Shown here: positions 30,600-40,097 of the stretch, piece after piece
Layout: each line of letters starts with the position of its first letter
How positions within the stretch are numbered: position 1 is the first letter of the stretch
Origin: Dyella_B humi
GTDB lineage: Bacteria > Pseudomonadota > Gammaproteobacteria > Xanthomonadales > Rhodanobacteraceae
Reading direction: 5' to 3'
Assembly (NCBI RefSeq): GCF_044904605.1
Contig: NZ_JADIKI010000021.1
Coordinates: forward strand, 124,001 to 188,000
DNA: 64,000 bases
The notes under the pieces: model-generated
Databases searched by the model: none
What the model was told of the DNA's origin: nothing
The model's input: only the letters and a program-made list of their open reading frames with translations
Position numbers and translations under genes: made by a program

Positions 30600-33500
30600 T
30601 TGAGTTCTCTGAGCACGCGGAAACCCACGTCTTTCTGTGCCGTGCCGGTGTCATCGCGGCGGCTGTTTACGGTGCAATCGGACCAGTAGCTGTTGTAGCT
30701 GCCGCCGCGCACTTCCACGCCTCCGCCGGTGGTGACCCACTCCCAAACGTTACCCGTCATATTCACCAAGCCCCATGGATTGGCCTCGCGCCCGCGCGCC
30801 GAAATCGGCGCCGAGGTGTTGTCGCCGCCGCCCACCGTGTTGGGCGGAATGCAGTTGCTGTCGGAAGCTTGCGACCAACTGCCGCCGCCCTTCGCCGCAT
30901 GCATCCATTCCGCGTCCGTCGGCAGGCGGTACACGTAACCGCCGCTGGCCGAACTCAGCCATGCCGCATACGCCTTGGCCTGGGCCAGGCTGATATTGCT
31001 GATCGGCAAGTTCCCGCCATCCGGGTCGTCGGAGGCTTTCGCCGAACACTGCCCGGTAGCGCTGCAGAAGCGGTTGAACTCGCTTACCGTGATTTCAGCG
31101 CGCGACATCGCATACGGCTTGCCGCCGGACGCACCAGGCACCACCACCAGCGAAGGACCGCGGCGCTGACCGAGCGCGTCGAAACAGACCTTGCCCTTGC
31201 CAATCAGGTCCGGCTGATTGCAAGGATCGGAACTGGGGCCGGCCGGCGTCTGCGGTGCAATGTTCGCCGCGGTGGCGGCGCCATTGGCAGCGGCAGTCTT
31301 GCCGTTCGTCGCAGGCTTGGCGGCCGTACCCGTCGTGGGCGTAGGTTGTCCTGGCGTACCGGTGGCCGGTTGCGCGGGATTGGTGGGCGATGGTGTGACC
31401 GGTGTTGCAGCGGCCACTTCGCTCGGCTGCATGCTGTTGATCAGATCATCAAGCGTGCTGCTCAACTGGCCGCGCTGTTTCAGATCCGATTCCAACCGCT
31501 TCAAGCCATCTGGATCGGCCTTGCGCGCATCGACCAGTTGCTTCTTCATGCGCTCCAGGTCGGCGGAAGCCACTGGCTTGCCGCGTGCGTTCATCACCGC
31601 GGCGAGCAGGTCGTAGCGCGCCTTCGCATTGCGCAAGTCACTACGGCTGCCGAGCGTCTTGATGCCCTTGGCCATAAGTTCGGCAGCGGACGAGTAACGA
31701 CTGCGCTGGACCGCCGTATCCGCCTGGCTGAGATACGCGCTGGCCAGCAACTGCGGACCTTCCTGGCTCAGGAACGGATTGTCCGGCTGCAGCGTGCGGA
31801 TGCGCGCCAGCGATTCCTCCGCCTTGCCGATATCGTTCGCCGCCGCGGCGCGCTTCACCGATTCGATGCGCGAAGTGACTTCCGCGGCGATGCTTTCCTG
31901 GTTGAGCTGTGCTTCCTGCTGCTGCAGCAAGGTATCCAGGCGGCCGCGCTGCGCACGCAATGCGTTCGATTGCGGCGCGTACTGCAATCCCAGGTTGACC
32001 AGGTTGCTGGCCTGCTGCAGATGCAACGGATCGCTCTGCGTGCTAGCCGCGGTGGCGATGGCGTTGGCCAGGTCGTCCACCAGCTTGCGCGTTTCCGGCG
32101 CATTGTCGTTGCGCAGCGGGCCCATCGCATTGGCAACGGATTGCTGCCAGTCAGCGCTCAGCACCGGCTTGGCGATCAGGGCCGCCAGCGTCTTGCGCGC
32201 TTCCGGCAGATTTTGTAAGACCGGTGCCGCGGCTTGCGGCGCCGTCGCGGCGAGCGTGCCGCCCAAGCCCGCCAGTTGCGCCTCGCGCTGCTTCAAGCGC
32301 GTCGAATCAGGAAACAGGCGCGTTGCCAGGGCCAATTCCGACTTGGCTTCGTCGGCACGGTTGGCGCTCAAAGCTTGACCGATGGCAATGTCGTATTTCA
32401 GTTCCAGCTCGGCGTTCTTGAGCAATGCGCTGTGCGGATCGATGGCCCGGATCTGCGCCAGCGTTTCCACCGCATTATTCGGTTGGTTCTCGAAGATCGC
32501 GCCGGCATCAATGCGCTGGGTGAGCTGCGTATCGAGTGTGTTGAGCAGGTCGTTCTTCTGCGTTTCGATCGCACTGCGTTTGGTATCCAGCGTCGGCGAA
32601 TAAAGCTTCAGCTGATCGCGCAGTTGGAACACGTGCTGCGTGCCGGCATAGTCGTAGTGATTCTGCGCCGGATCCCAATAGGTGCTGATGCGGCTAAGCA
32701 TGTAGTTCTGGATCGCGTCGCCTTGGTCGAGCACGATGCGCTTGCGCTCGTCGTCGGTCAGGCTGTTCAAGGCTTGCGCCGCCTGGTCCTCATTGGCGTA
32801 ATGATCGGGCGCACTCAGCGAGAACCGGCCGACGATATGCGCCACGTGCTGGTTGTGCAGGTAATACGTCGTTCCCCAGCCGACGCCGATCAGCAGCACC
32901 AGCGCGCCACCGCCGTAGGCCAACTGCGGGCCGATGCGCTCGCGCAGACTCAATTCGCGCAAGCCCTCTATCAGCTCGGCCGCGGTTTTCAAGCGCTGTT
33001 CGCCGTGGAAGGCCACGGCATCGCACAGCGTCTTGTACTGGCGCTTGGTCAAGCCGGGGACCGGCGGCGGTTTGCGCCCTTCGCGCAGCGCAACTTCCGC
33101 GCTGACCTTGTCGAACGGGTGCTTGCCGGTAAGCAGCTCGAACACCACGCAGCCCAGCGCGTAGATGTCGTCGCTGGGCGTGGGCTCCTTGCCTTGAATC
33201 ATTTCCAGGCTGGCGTAGGCCGGCGTGAGCGCGCCGAGGGTGCCGGCGTCGAACAGCGTCTGTTCGCCGGACGCGTCGCTTGCATGTTTGCCCGCGCGCG
33301 CGATACCGAAGTCGAACACCTTCGGCACGCCGTCGCGCGTCACCATCACGTTGCCGGGCTTGAAGTCCGAGTGCACGACACCGCCACCGTGCGCGCGCTT
33401 CAGCGCCCAGGCCATGCCTTCGATCAGCGGACGCGCTTCGGACAGCGGCAGGCCGTTGTAGGCTTTCTCGCGGATCAGAGCCTTCAGATCCTGGCCGTCG

Positions 33501-34249
33501 ACGTACTCCATCGTCATGAAGACGATGGTGCCGTCCTTGTCGAAATCGAACACGCGCACGATGTTGTCGTGCGCCAGCAATTGCGAACGACGCGCCTCGC
33601 GCTGCAACGCGATCAGCGAATCGGGATGGCGGCGGAATTCGTCATTCAGCACTTTCACCGCGACATACGGGTCGCGATCGCGCGCCTCCACCTTGCGCTC
33701 GTCGCGCGCCAGGTACACCACGCCCATGCCGCCGCGCCCAACTTCGCGTTCAAGCAGGAAGCGTCCTTTCAGCAGCATCCCGACGGTAGCGTATTCACCG
33801 CCTTCGGCCTGCGCTATGCGTTGCCAGGTATCGCGGTTGGAGCTGCCGGAGTTGCTGGTGTTCTGACTCGTATTGTGACCCGTGTTCTGCGTATTGCCCG
33901 AAGGGGTCGAAGCCGGCTTTACCACCGTGGCTTCGGCATCCGTCGATGCTGAAGCCACAGTGGGCTTTACTTGTGTGACTTCCGTTTCGATGGCTCCGGG
34001 CGCTTTGACGACCGTAGCGTCGTCGGACGGCGGCTGCGCGGGCTGTTGCACGGCATGCAACTTGGCGATCAATGCACGCGCAATATCGGGCGACAGCGCA
34101 TCCTCGCCCTGCAGGCGTTCGAGCAGCGCCAAGTCGGCGCGATACGCCTCGTCCGGCTGCGGCCCGCGCTCGGCCAGCGCCTGGAACAGCTCCGGCAGCT
34201 TGCGTCGGTGCGCGTTGAAATCGTCGATGAGTTCGGCGAGAAAAGTCAT
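30596..34249 (-). CDS. ppkA: T6SS Ser/Thr kinase PpkA with C-terminal formylglycine-enzyme-like domain
   Basis: A 1217-residue inner-membrane kinase of the threonine-phosphorylation pathway that controls T6SS assembly, normally through the FHA protein. Cytoplasmic kinase domain about 160-430: GRGGMGVVYLA, VAVKVL, VVHSDFKPGNVMV (HSD where HRD is usual), VFDFGIAR. One membrane helix near 450 (LAYGGGALVLLIGVGWGTTYY) puts the remainder in the periplasm: a long helical region (about 480-970), a Thr/Pro/Ala linker, and a sulfatase-modifying-factor-type domain from about 1030 (YAMSRAEITVSEFNRFC, YRLPTDAEWMHAAKGG, GNVWEWV, VRGGSYNS). The length exceeds Pseudomonas PpkA. It starts 10 bases after pppA. 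Confidence 0.93.
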   Translation of the reverse strand: MTFLAELIDDFNAHRRKLPELFQALAERGPQPDEAYRADLALLERLQGEDALSPDIARALIAKLHAVQQPAQPPSDDATVVKAPGAIETEVTQVKPTVASASTDAEATVVKPASTPSGNTQNTGHNTSQNTSNSGSSNRDTWQRIAQAEGGEYATVGMLLKGRFLLEREVGRGGMGVVYLARDERKVEARDRDPYVAVKVLNDEFRRHPDSLIALQREARRSQLLAHDNIVRVFDFDKDGTIVFMTMEYVDGQDLKALIREKAYNGLPLSEARPLIEGMAWALKRAHGGGVVHSDFKPGNVMVTRDGVPKVFDFGIARAGKHASDASGEQTLFDAGTLGALTPAYASLEMIQGKEPTPSDDIYALGCVVFELLTGKHPFDKVSAEVALREGRKPPPVPGLTKRQYKTLCDAVAFHGEQRLKTAAELIEGLRELSLRERIGPQLAYGGGALVLLIGVGWGTTYYLHNQHVAHIVGRFSLSAPDHYANEDQAAQALNSLTDDERKRIVLDQGDAIQNYMLSRISTYWDPAQNHYDYAGTQHVFQLRDQLKLYSPTLDTKRSAIETQKNDLLNTLDTQLTQRIDAGAIFENQPNNAVETLAQIRAIDPHSALLKNAELELKYDIAIGQALSANRADEAKSELALATRLFPDSTRLKQREAQLAGLGGTLAATAPQAAAPVLQNLPEARKTLAALIAKPVLSADWQQSVANAMGPLRNDNAPETRKLVDDLANAIATAASTQSDPLHLQQASNLVNLGLQYAPQSNALRAQRGRLDTLLQQQEAQLNQESIAAEVTSRIESVKRAAAANDIGKAEESLARIRTLQPDNPFLSQEGPQLLASAYLSQADTAVQRSRYSSAAELMAKGIKTLGSRSDLRNAKARYDLLAAVMNARGKPVASADLERMKKQLVDARKADPDGLKRLESDLKQRGQLSSTLDDLINSMQPSEVAAATPVTPSPTNPAQPATGTPGQPTPTTGTAAKPATNGKTAAANGAATAANIAPQTPAGPSSDPCNQPDLIGKGKVCFDALGQRRGPSLVVVPGASGGKPYAMSRAEITVSEFNRFCSATGQCSAKASDDPDGGNLPISNISLAQAKAYAAWLSSASGGYVYRLPTDAEWMHAAKGGGSWSQASDSNCIPPNTVGGGDNTSAPISARGREANPWGLVNMTGNVWEWVTTGGGVEVRGGSYNSYWSDCTVNSRRDDTGTAQKDVGFRVLRELK

Positions 34250-34259
34250 GGCGTGCGGG

Positions 34260-34970
34260 TCAATCCTTTAGCCGCACGATCACGGCGGAAATGTTGTCGC
34301 GCGCGGCGCGATTGAGCGATAGCTCGAATAGCCTGGCGAGCAGTATCTGCGGATCGACGTGTGCGCGGCATTCGTCGTCCAGTTCCGCGTCGGAAAGCTC
34401 CTTGTTGATGCCATCGGTGCACAGCACGAAGGCCATGCCTGGCCGACTACCCGCCACTACCCAATCGACGAACAGGGCTTCCTCGGCGCCGACCGCGCGG
34501 GTGAGCACGCCCGAGCCGGCCGGCTGCGCCTGCCCGATCTGGGTGACGTCGTTCTTGTGGCCGTGCACATGGTCGTGCGTGATCTGCCGCAACCGGTCGT
34601 CCTCAAAGCAGTAGGCGCGGCTGTCGCCCACCCAGCCGCACAGCACGAAATCCTTGTCGTGCACCAGCACGACCACGGTGGAACCGATCACGTCGACGTT
34701 GCGCTCGCGCGCGATGCGACGGAGGTCGGTATTCACCTTTACCAGGGTGTCCTCGATCGCTTCCACGAAATCGAACACGCTGCCGTTGCGCGGCAATGTG
34801 CCCAGCCGTTCCACGATCATGCCGCTGGCGTAATCGCCGGCGGTATGGCCGCCCAGGCCATCGGCCACTACCCACAGGCCCACGTCCTCGCGCACGAGAA
34901 TGGCATCCTCGTTGTGCGCGCGGACTTTGCCGGTATCGGTATGGCCAACGGATTCATAGCGTAGCGTCAT
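34260..34970 (-). CDS. pppA: T6SS PP2C phosphatase PppA
   Basis: A 236-residue PP2C-type Ser/Thr phosphatase that reverses PpkA phosphorylation. The start at 34970 overlaps the tagF stop (ATGA), which decides it against longer frames. Metal-binding and catalytic motifs are all present: VRAHNEDA, VADGLGGHTAGDYAS, GWVGDSRAY, LCTDGINKELSD and RDNISAVIV. It is cytoplasmic, with no membrane segment. Its neighbours ppkA (10 bases downstream) and tagF (overlapping) are its functional partners. The intact active site contrasts with the degenerate PP2C-like domain at the end of TagF. Confidence 0.93.
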   Translation of the reverse strand: MTLRYESVGHTDTGKVRAHNEDAILVREDVGLWVVADGLGGHTAGDYASGMIVERLGTLPRNGSVFDFVEAIEDTLVKVNTDLRRIARERNVDVIGSTVVVLVHDKDFVLCGWVGDSRAYCFEDDRLRQITHDHVHGHKNDVTQIGQAQPAGSGVLTRAVGAEEALFVDWVVAGSRPGMAFVLCTDGINKELSDAELDDECRAHVDPQILLARLFELSLNRAARDNISAVIVRLKD

Positions 34971-36550
34971 GAAGTCACCTCGATCACGGCCAGCGGCCAG
35001 CGGGCCGGTTCTTCGCCAAGCCCGGCAGCGGTAGCGATGCGTGCGCGCGCGTCGTCGCAGGAAGGCATCGCCAGCGCGCGCGCGTAGACATCGGGAGCAA
35101 GCTGCACCAAGTGTTGCGTGGCGACTAGCAGCAGGCGATCGCCTTCTTCCACCGCACACACGACTTCGTCGCATAGCGGCTCGGTCGGGCCACCCAGCCC
35201 GGAGGCAACCGTCGCCGCACGGGTGAACAGCAGATCGTCGAAATCGCCGCCCAAGGCGTTGTCTTCGTTCGACGCATTGGCGGTGGCGAACAGCGATTGC
35301 AGCGTGCCGCCACGCCAATGCCACGCTGCGGCTGTGCCGATGCGCAACAGATTGGCCCAGCGCCGGGTGATGTGCACGGCGATCACCGAGCCGTCTTCCG
35401 GCACCGGGTTGATCAGGTCTTCGCCGCGTTCGCGCAGCCGCGGATGCAAGGCCAGCAGGCGTTGACGCAGCACTTCGAGGCTGCCGGCCAGGTCGCCTGC
35501 GCTCAATTCGTTCGCGACCTGATTGGCATAGACGGAAGCCTGCCGTCGCACATCGTGCCCGCCTTCGTCGGCAGCGACTAAAGCCAGCGCGATATCACCG
35601 CGATAGGTGGTTGCGACGCCGTCGCTTTTGACGACCGAATCGCCCTCGCCTGCCGTGCCCACTGTGCTGCCAGCCATGGCCATCGACACCGGCGGCACCA
35701 GGTCGGCGAATACGTCGCTCAAGTCATCCGGCAACAGCTTGCGTGGCGGCGGCGTGATGACCGGCGCACTCACCGACACGTGCGGAGCGTGGTGGGTATG
35801 CACATGCGACGCGACGTCCTCGAACACGCCCAATGATTGCCAGCCTTCATCCGCGTGCTTGGCGTCGAGAAATCCCGCATAACTTTCCGCCTGCGGCAGA
35901 CCGCGCGTGACCAGTACGCTGGCCGGCACATGGCCGCCGCCATGCGTCCACCACAGACACCAGTCGTTGCCGCTGGCGGAGGCGCGCGTCCACAGGTCGG
36001 CCAAGAAATCGCCATTACCCCGAGCACGCGGTAGCGGCAGACGCCATTGCCCGGCGTTCTGCCAGGCGATGTGTTCCACGCCATGCAGTGGAGCCGTTGT
36101 CGGTGCAACAAGCGGAATGTCGGCCAGCGCGAGCAGTTGCGCATCGAACGCTTCCACGCCGACCGACGGATCAGCCTGCGCCGCGCCGTGGACGCGCTCG
36201 ATCGCGGCAAACCACGTGTCGCCATCGCGCAGCACTTGCGTGGCGAGCGAAACATCCTCCAACGGCACAGCGATCACCATCGGAAAACTGCGCCCGACGC
36301 GATCGCCGGCCGGCCCCATCACGCCCACCCACGCAGAGGACGTGCACACTCCCGGCGACAATAGAAACCGCCAAACGGGACTGCTGCGATAAGCGTGCTG
36401 CCATGCATCGCCCAGCGCGAGGCGGCTGGCGTTCACGGCACGCTCGAAGTGCCGGTCCCACACCTCGACGAAGGCTGACGGCAGGCGCCGCTGGACGAAG
36501 TCACCCGCGCCCGGAAGCTTGCCGAAGAATCCCGCCCCTGTCGGACTCAC
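34967..36550 (-). CDS. tagF: T6SS regulator TagF fused to a degenerate PP2C-like domain
   Basis: 527 residues. The N-terminal 200 residues are TagF (GFFGKLPGAGDFVQRRLP, WRFLLSPGVC, WVGVMGPAGDRVGRSFP), a post-translational repressor of T6SS. After a linker, residues from about 315 to the end look like PP2C: ALVAADEGGHDVRRQAS aligns with VVADGLGGHTAGDYAS of PppA, TAAAWHWRGGTLQSLF with GDSRAYCFEDDRLRQIT, and LLVATQHLVQ with VLCTDGINK. The metal-binding DG, the D of VGDSR and the TDG are lost, so no phosphatase activity is expected. GTG start at 36550 with GGAGGG at good spacing, 4 bases after tssM. Fusions of TagF with PppA are known from Agrobacterium. Confidence 0.88.
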   Translation of the reverse strand: MSPTGAGFFGKLPGAGDFVQRRLPSAFVEVWDRHFERAVNASRLALGDAWQHAYRSSPVWRFLLSPGVCTSSAWVGVMGPAGDRVGRSFPMVIAVPLEDVSLATQVLRDGDTWFAAIERVHGAAQADPSVGVEAFDAQLLALADIPLVAPTTAPLHGVEHIAWQNAGQWRLPLPRARGNGDFLADLWTRASASGNDWCLWWTHGGGHVPASVLVTRGLPQAESYAGFLDAKHADEGWQSLGVFEDVASHVHTHHAPHVSVSAPVITPPPRKLLPDDLSDVFADLVPPVSMAMAGSTVGTAGEGDSVVKSDGVATTYRGDIALALVAADEGGHDVRRQASVYANQVANELSAGDLAGSLEVLRQRLLALHPRLRERGEDLINPVPEDGSVIAVHITRRWANLLRIGTAAAWHWRGGTLQSLFATANASNEDNALGGDFDDLLFTRAATVASGLGGPTEPLCDEVVCAVEEGDRLLLVATQHLVQLAPDVYARALAMPSCDDARARIATAAGLGEEPARWPLAVIEVTS

Positions 36551-36554
36551 CGAT

Positions 36555-39500
36555 CTACCCTCCGCACCTGAAACGTTGCACGGTGGTATTGAGGAACGGG
36601 TTCTTGAGGTTATCGGCTTGAATCATGACCTTCGCCACGTGGCCGCCGAAATTGAAGTTGGCCAGGTAGCGTAGATCTGACTGGCGCTGCAAATTGGCGG
36701 CCTGCATGGCGTGGAAAAAGGCCCAGTCACCCTGGTAGTCAAAGGTGCTGAGTAGATTGCCGCTGGTATCCCACGCCGAAATCGTCACATGACCGGGCTG
36801 CGGCCCTGGCCATTTCATGCCGGCAGTGCTCGTGCCGCCCGCCTGGTATTCGAACTTCTGCCCATCGATGGTCACCGAGAGCTTGCCGATGCCCGGATCC
36901 AGCGACGGTGCGGCCAGCGTGAAATCGACTTCCGGCGTAGCACCGTTGTTGCGGAAGTACATCTGCTTGATCGCATCGGCTAACTGCATCTGCGCCAGCA
37001 TGCCGGGCGATCCGGCGACTGCACCGGGGCCACTCTTCCACTTCCAAGTGGGGCCGCTGGCGTCGATCAGCTTGTCCAGCGTCTGCTTGTAGAAGCTGTC
37101 GAAGCGGCCGCCGTAACCGAACAGCTCGCCGAAGTTCTGCAGCGGAATATCCGAACCGCTGTTCGGCGAGAACGGATAGCGGCCACGGGTGAAGTCCGCG
37201 CAATCCTTGCCTGCCGCTTGCTGGAATGCATCGCCGAGCGCACCGCTGGTGCCGGTGGCGACCAGCGCCTGGCTCTTGCCGGTGAGGGCGGCGACCCAGC
37301 CCGATACCGGCGGCGGTAGTTGCGACGCTTCCTGCTGCGCCATCAGCAATTGCGGATTGGGTTGGCCGGCCGCACCGCTGAAGTCGGTCATGGTCAGCAG
37401 CGTTTTGCTGAGCTGATCGAGCACGCTCACGGTGTGATCGATCGGCGTGCCGCCCGGTGGCCCTTCGCTGAGCTTGTCAAGCGTATCGAAGTGCGCGCTG
37501 ATCGCATCTCCGGGTTTGGCAGCACTCGCTCCGGCCTCGCCCGTACCGGTGCCGATGCCATTGGTGGCGAGCGCACGCATCACTGCGCTCTGCGTGGCTT
37601 TCTTTTCGGCCGCCTTCTTCAGCGCAGCCTCTGCTTTGTCGGCATCGCTCGGTGGCGGCTCGCGCAGCAGGTCGTGCGTGTTGTCACGCACCAGCACCAG
37701 CAGCGATTTCAGTGGCGAACTGGGGCCAGACAGCTTTGCAGCGATTGCGCTGGCGTCCTGGATGTTGCCGATCGGCTGCAGTTGCAGATCGCCGAGCAGG
37801 TCGTCCCACGCCTTGATGTAATCCTGCTGGTAGAGCGCAAGCACCTGCTGGGCCAGCTGCGCCTGGCGGATCGCATCGATCTTGCCGGCACCGAACACCC
37901 AGTCGTCCTGCGTGAACTGCTTCACCGCCTGCTCGATGCCCTTGTTCACCTGCATCGCGAACACCGATTGCGTGTAAAGCGCGGGCAGCGGTTCGGATAA
38001 CGAAGCACCGCTGCGGCGGCGGAACACGTTGCCAAGCAGGCCAAGTTCCTTGTCCAGTTGCAGCGGTGCATGATCGGAACTGTCCATGCTCAGCTTGAGG
38101 CTTCCGTAAATCAGCGTGGACAGGTCAGCCGTGCGCAGCGTGCTGCGCGCCTGCTCCACCAGAGCATCGTCCAGATGCAGCGGGCGCAACTGTCCCGGCT
38201 CGGCCACCAGCGCGTGGAAATGCTTGCCCAACGCTTTCTGCAGTACCGGATCTTCCGGGAAGATCTTGCGCCATTCGATATCGGTGAGCGCCACCAGCTC
38301 GTCCGCGTTCTGATGCTGCGGCTCGCCCAGCATCAGATAACCCTTGAGGTAATAATAAAGCGCTTGTGGATCGCTGGCGCTGCTGGTCAACCCCGTGCGG
38401 AATTGCGAGGCCACGCCGGGCAGCAGCAAACCGTTGAGTTCGCGCACGTAGGCATCGTGCACTTCGCTACCCACGGCGTGGCCCTGGTACAAACCAAAAC
38501 GCATCGACAGCGGCACATCGCCCTTGTATTGCTGCGCGATGTCCTGCACGCCGGACAGACCTTCCAGCCGCGCCAACACGCGTGCGAAATAGTCTTTCTG
38601 CGTGGCGGCGCCGGAAACGTCGCTGGTAGCCGGATAGTTCTTGAGAGCATCCTCAACTTGCGAGAGATAGGCGCGATTGCGGCCATAGCTTTCCGCAAAA
38701 CCGGCCAGCAGCAGCACGGTAAGCACCAGTACGCCCAGATACGAAGCTGCCTGCAGCAGAATCTTCTGCCGCTCCAGCTTCGGGTTGGTACCGGCGAAAC
38801 CCGATTCGCGGAACAACACTTCCTTCAGCAGACGCTCGACGAAGAAAGTGCGCTGCTGCGCGCCGGGCGTATGCACTTGCGCGGCGTCGAGCCCGAACGT
38901 GCGCGCCACCGCCGCCATCATGCGATCGATCGGCGTGCCTTCCTGCGTACCTGACGTGAGATACACGCCACGCAGCAAGGGTGGCGTGCCGTAGGCGTAG
39001 CCGGTAAACACACCCTCGACGAACTGGCGCAGGGTTTCGCGCAAAGAACTCAACTGCTGCGGGAATGACAGGATCGTCCCGCGCCGGGTGGGATCGCGCT
39101 CTGCATGCAGCCGGCTGAGGATGCGTGTGTGCAGGCGATTCAACAGCAACTCGAATTCGCTGGCGAACTGTTTGGCCGCCGTGCCGTTCATGGTCTGCTC
39201 GACCGGGAACGACATGCCCCATACCTGGCTGCGCAGTTCCGGGCTGAGATCGTCGAAGAATTCGGTGAAGCCGGCGATCAGGTCGCACTTGGTCAGCACC
39301 AGATACACCGGTACGCCGATGCGCAATTGCGTGGCCAGCTCGTCCAGGCGGCGGCGGATCGCCTGCACGTGTTCCTGCATGCCGTTCTGATCGAGCGTAA
39401 GCAGGTCGGACATGCTCATCGCGATCAGCACGCCGTTGATCGGGCGGCGTTTGCGGTATTTGCGCAAGAGCTTCAGGAATTCGCCCCACGCCGACGAATC

Positions 39501-40097
39501 CGCGGCCTGATCCGAATCCTGCATGGTGTAGCGGCCGGCGGTATCCAAGAACACCGCTTCGTCGGTGAACCACCAATCGCAATTACGCGTACCGCCAACG
39601 CCGCGCAGGGCCTGCTTGCCGAAGCGATCGGACAAGGGGAAATTCAGGCCCGAATTCTGCAGCAGCGTGCTCTTGCCCGAGCCAGGCGGGCCGATCACCA
39701 CGTACCACGGCAAAGTGTAGAGATTGCCGCTTCCACGCTTGGTTTTACGCAGCGTATCGACCGCTTCCTGGAAGCGCCCCTGCAACTGCGTGCGCTCGGC
39801 GACGCTGCGTTCGTCGTGCTCGCTGCCCGCGGGCTTGGCTTCTTGCGAAACCATGTCGCCGGACATCTGTTTCGCCTTGTTGCGTGCACGCAACTGCGAG
39901 ATCTGCAGCCAGATCGCCCACACCGCAAGAATCACGATGATCAGCACCAGCCGCACCACCGGGCTGGCCAATGGTTGCGAATCGCCAATGCCGAGATACG
40001 GACCGCCCAGCCAGATCAGCACCGACAACAACACGATGCCGACCAGCGCGATGAACCAACCGGATTTGAACAACGCCAGAATCTTCACTTGGTTCAA
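36555..40097 (-). CDS. tssM: T6SS membrane-complex protein TssM (IcmF)
   Basis: A 1180-residue inner-membrane protein that with TssL (and normally TssJ) forms the trans-envelope channel. Two N-terminal membrane helices (about 13-33 and 47-65), then a cytoplasmic GTPase-like domain with an intact Walker A (VVIGPPGSGKSTLLQNSG, about 130-148) and VFLDTAGRY, a third helix near 450 (SYLGVLVLTVLLLAGFAESY), and a long periplasmic part with the IcmF-related and DUF1215-type C-terminal domains ending DWAFFHAMQAANLQR...FRCGG. The intact Walker A suggests NTP binding. The start overlaps the tssL stop (ATGA at 40094-40097). Confidence 0.95.
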   Translation of the reverse strand: MNQVKILALFKSGWFIALVGIVLLSVLIWLGGPYLGIGDSQPLASPVVRLVLIIVILAVWAIWLQISQLRARNKAKQMSGDMVSQEAKPAGSEHDERSVAERTQLQGRFQEAVDTLRKTKRGSGNLYTLPWYVVIGPPGSGKSTLLQNSGLNFPLSDRFGKQALRGVGGTRNCDWWFTDEAVFLDTAGRYTMQDSDQAADSSAWGEFLKLLRKYRKRRPINGVLIAMSMSDLLTLDQNGMQEHVQAIRRRLDELATQLRIGVPVYLVLTKCDLIAGFTEFFDDLSPELRSQVWGMSFPVEQTMNGTAAKQFASEFELLLNRLHTRILSRLHAERDPTRRGTILSFPQQLSSLRETLRQFVEGVFTGYAYGTPPLLRGVYLTSGTQEGTPIDRMMAAVARTFGLDAAQVHTPGAQQRTFFVERLLKEVLFRESGFAGTNPKLERQKILLQAASYLGVLVLTVLLLAGFAESYGRNRAYLSQVEDALKNYPATSDVSGAATQKDYFARVLARLEGLSGVQDIAQQYKGDVPLSMRFGLYQGHAVGSEVHDAYVRELNGLLLPGVASQFRTGLTSSASDPQALYYYLKGYLMLGEPQHQNADELVALTDIEWRKIFPEDPVLQKALGKHFHALVAEPGQLRPLHLDDALVEQARSTLRTADLSTLIYGSLKLSMDSSDHAPLQLDKELGLLGNVFRRRSGASLSEPLPALYTQSVFAMQVNKGIEQAVKQFTQDDWVFGAGKIDAIRQAQLAQQVLALYQQDYIKAWDDLLGDLQLQPIGNIQDASAIAAKLSGPSSPLKSLLVLVRDNTHDLLREPPPSDADKAEAALKKAAEKKATQSAVMRALATNGIGTGTGEAGASAAKPGDAISAHFDTLDKLSEGPPGGTPIDHTVSVLDQLSKTLLTMTDFSGAAGQPNPQLLMAQQEASQLPPPVSGWVAALTGKSQALVATGTSGALGDAFQQAAGKDCADFTRGRYPFSPNSGSDIPLQNFGELFGYGGRFDSFYKQTLDKLIDASGPTWKWKSGPGAVAGSPGMLAQMQLADAIKQMYFRNNGATPEVDFTLAAPSLDPGIGKLSVTIDGQKFEYQAGGTSTAGMKWPGPQPGHVTISAWDTSGNLLSTFDYQGDWAFFHAMQAANLQRQSDLRYLANFNFGGHVAKVMIQADNLKNPFLNTTVQRFRCGG

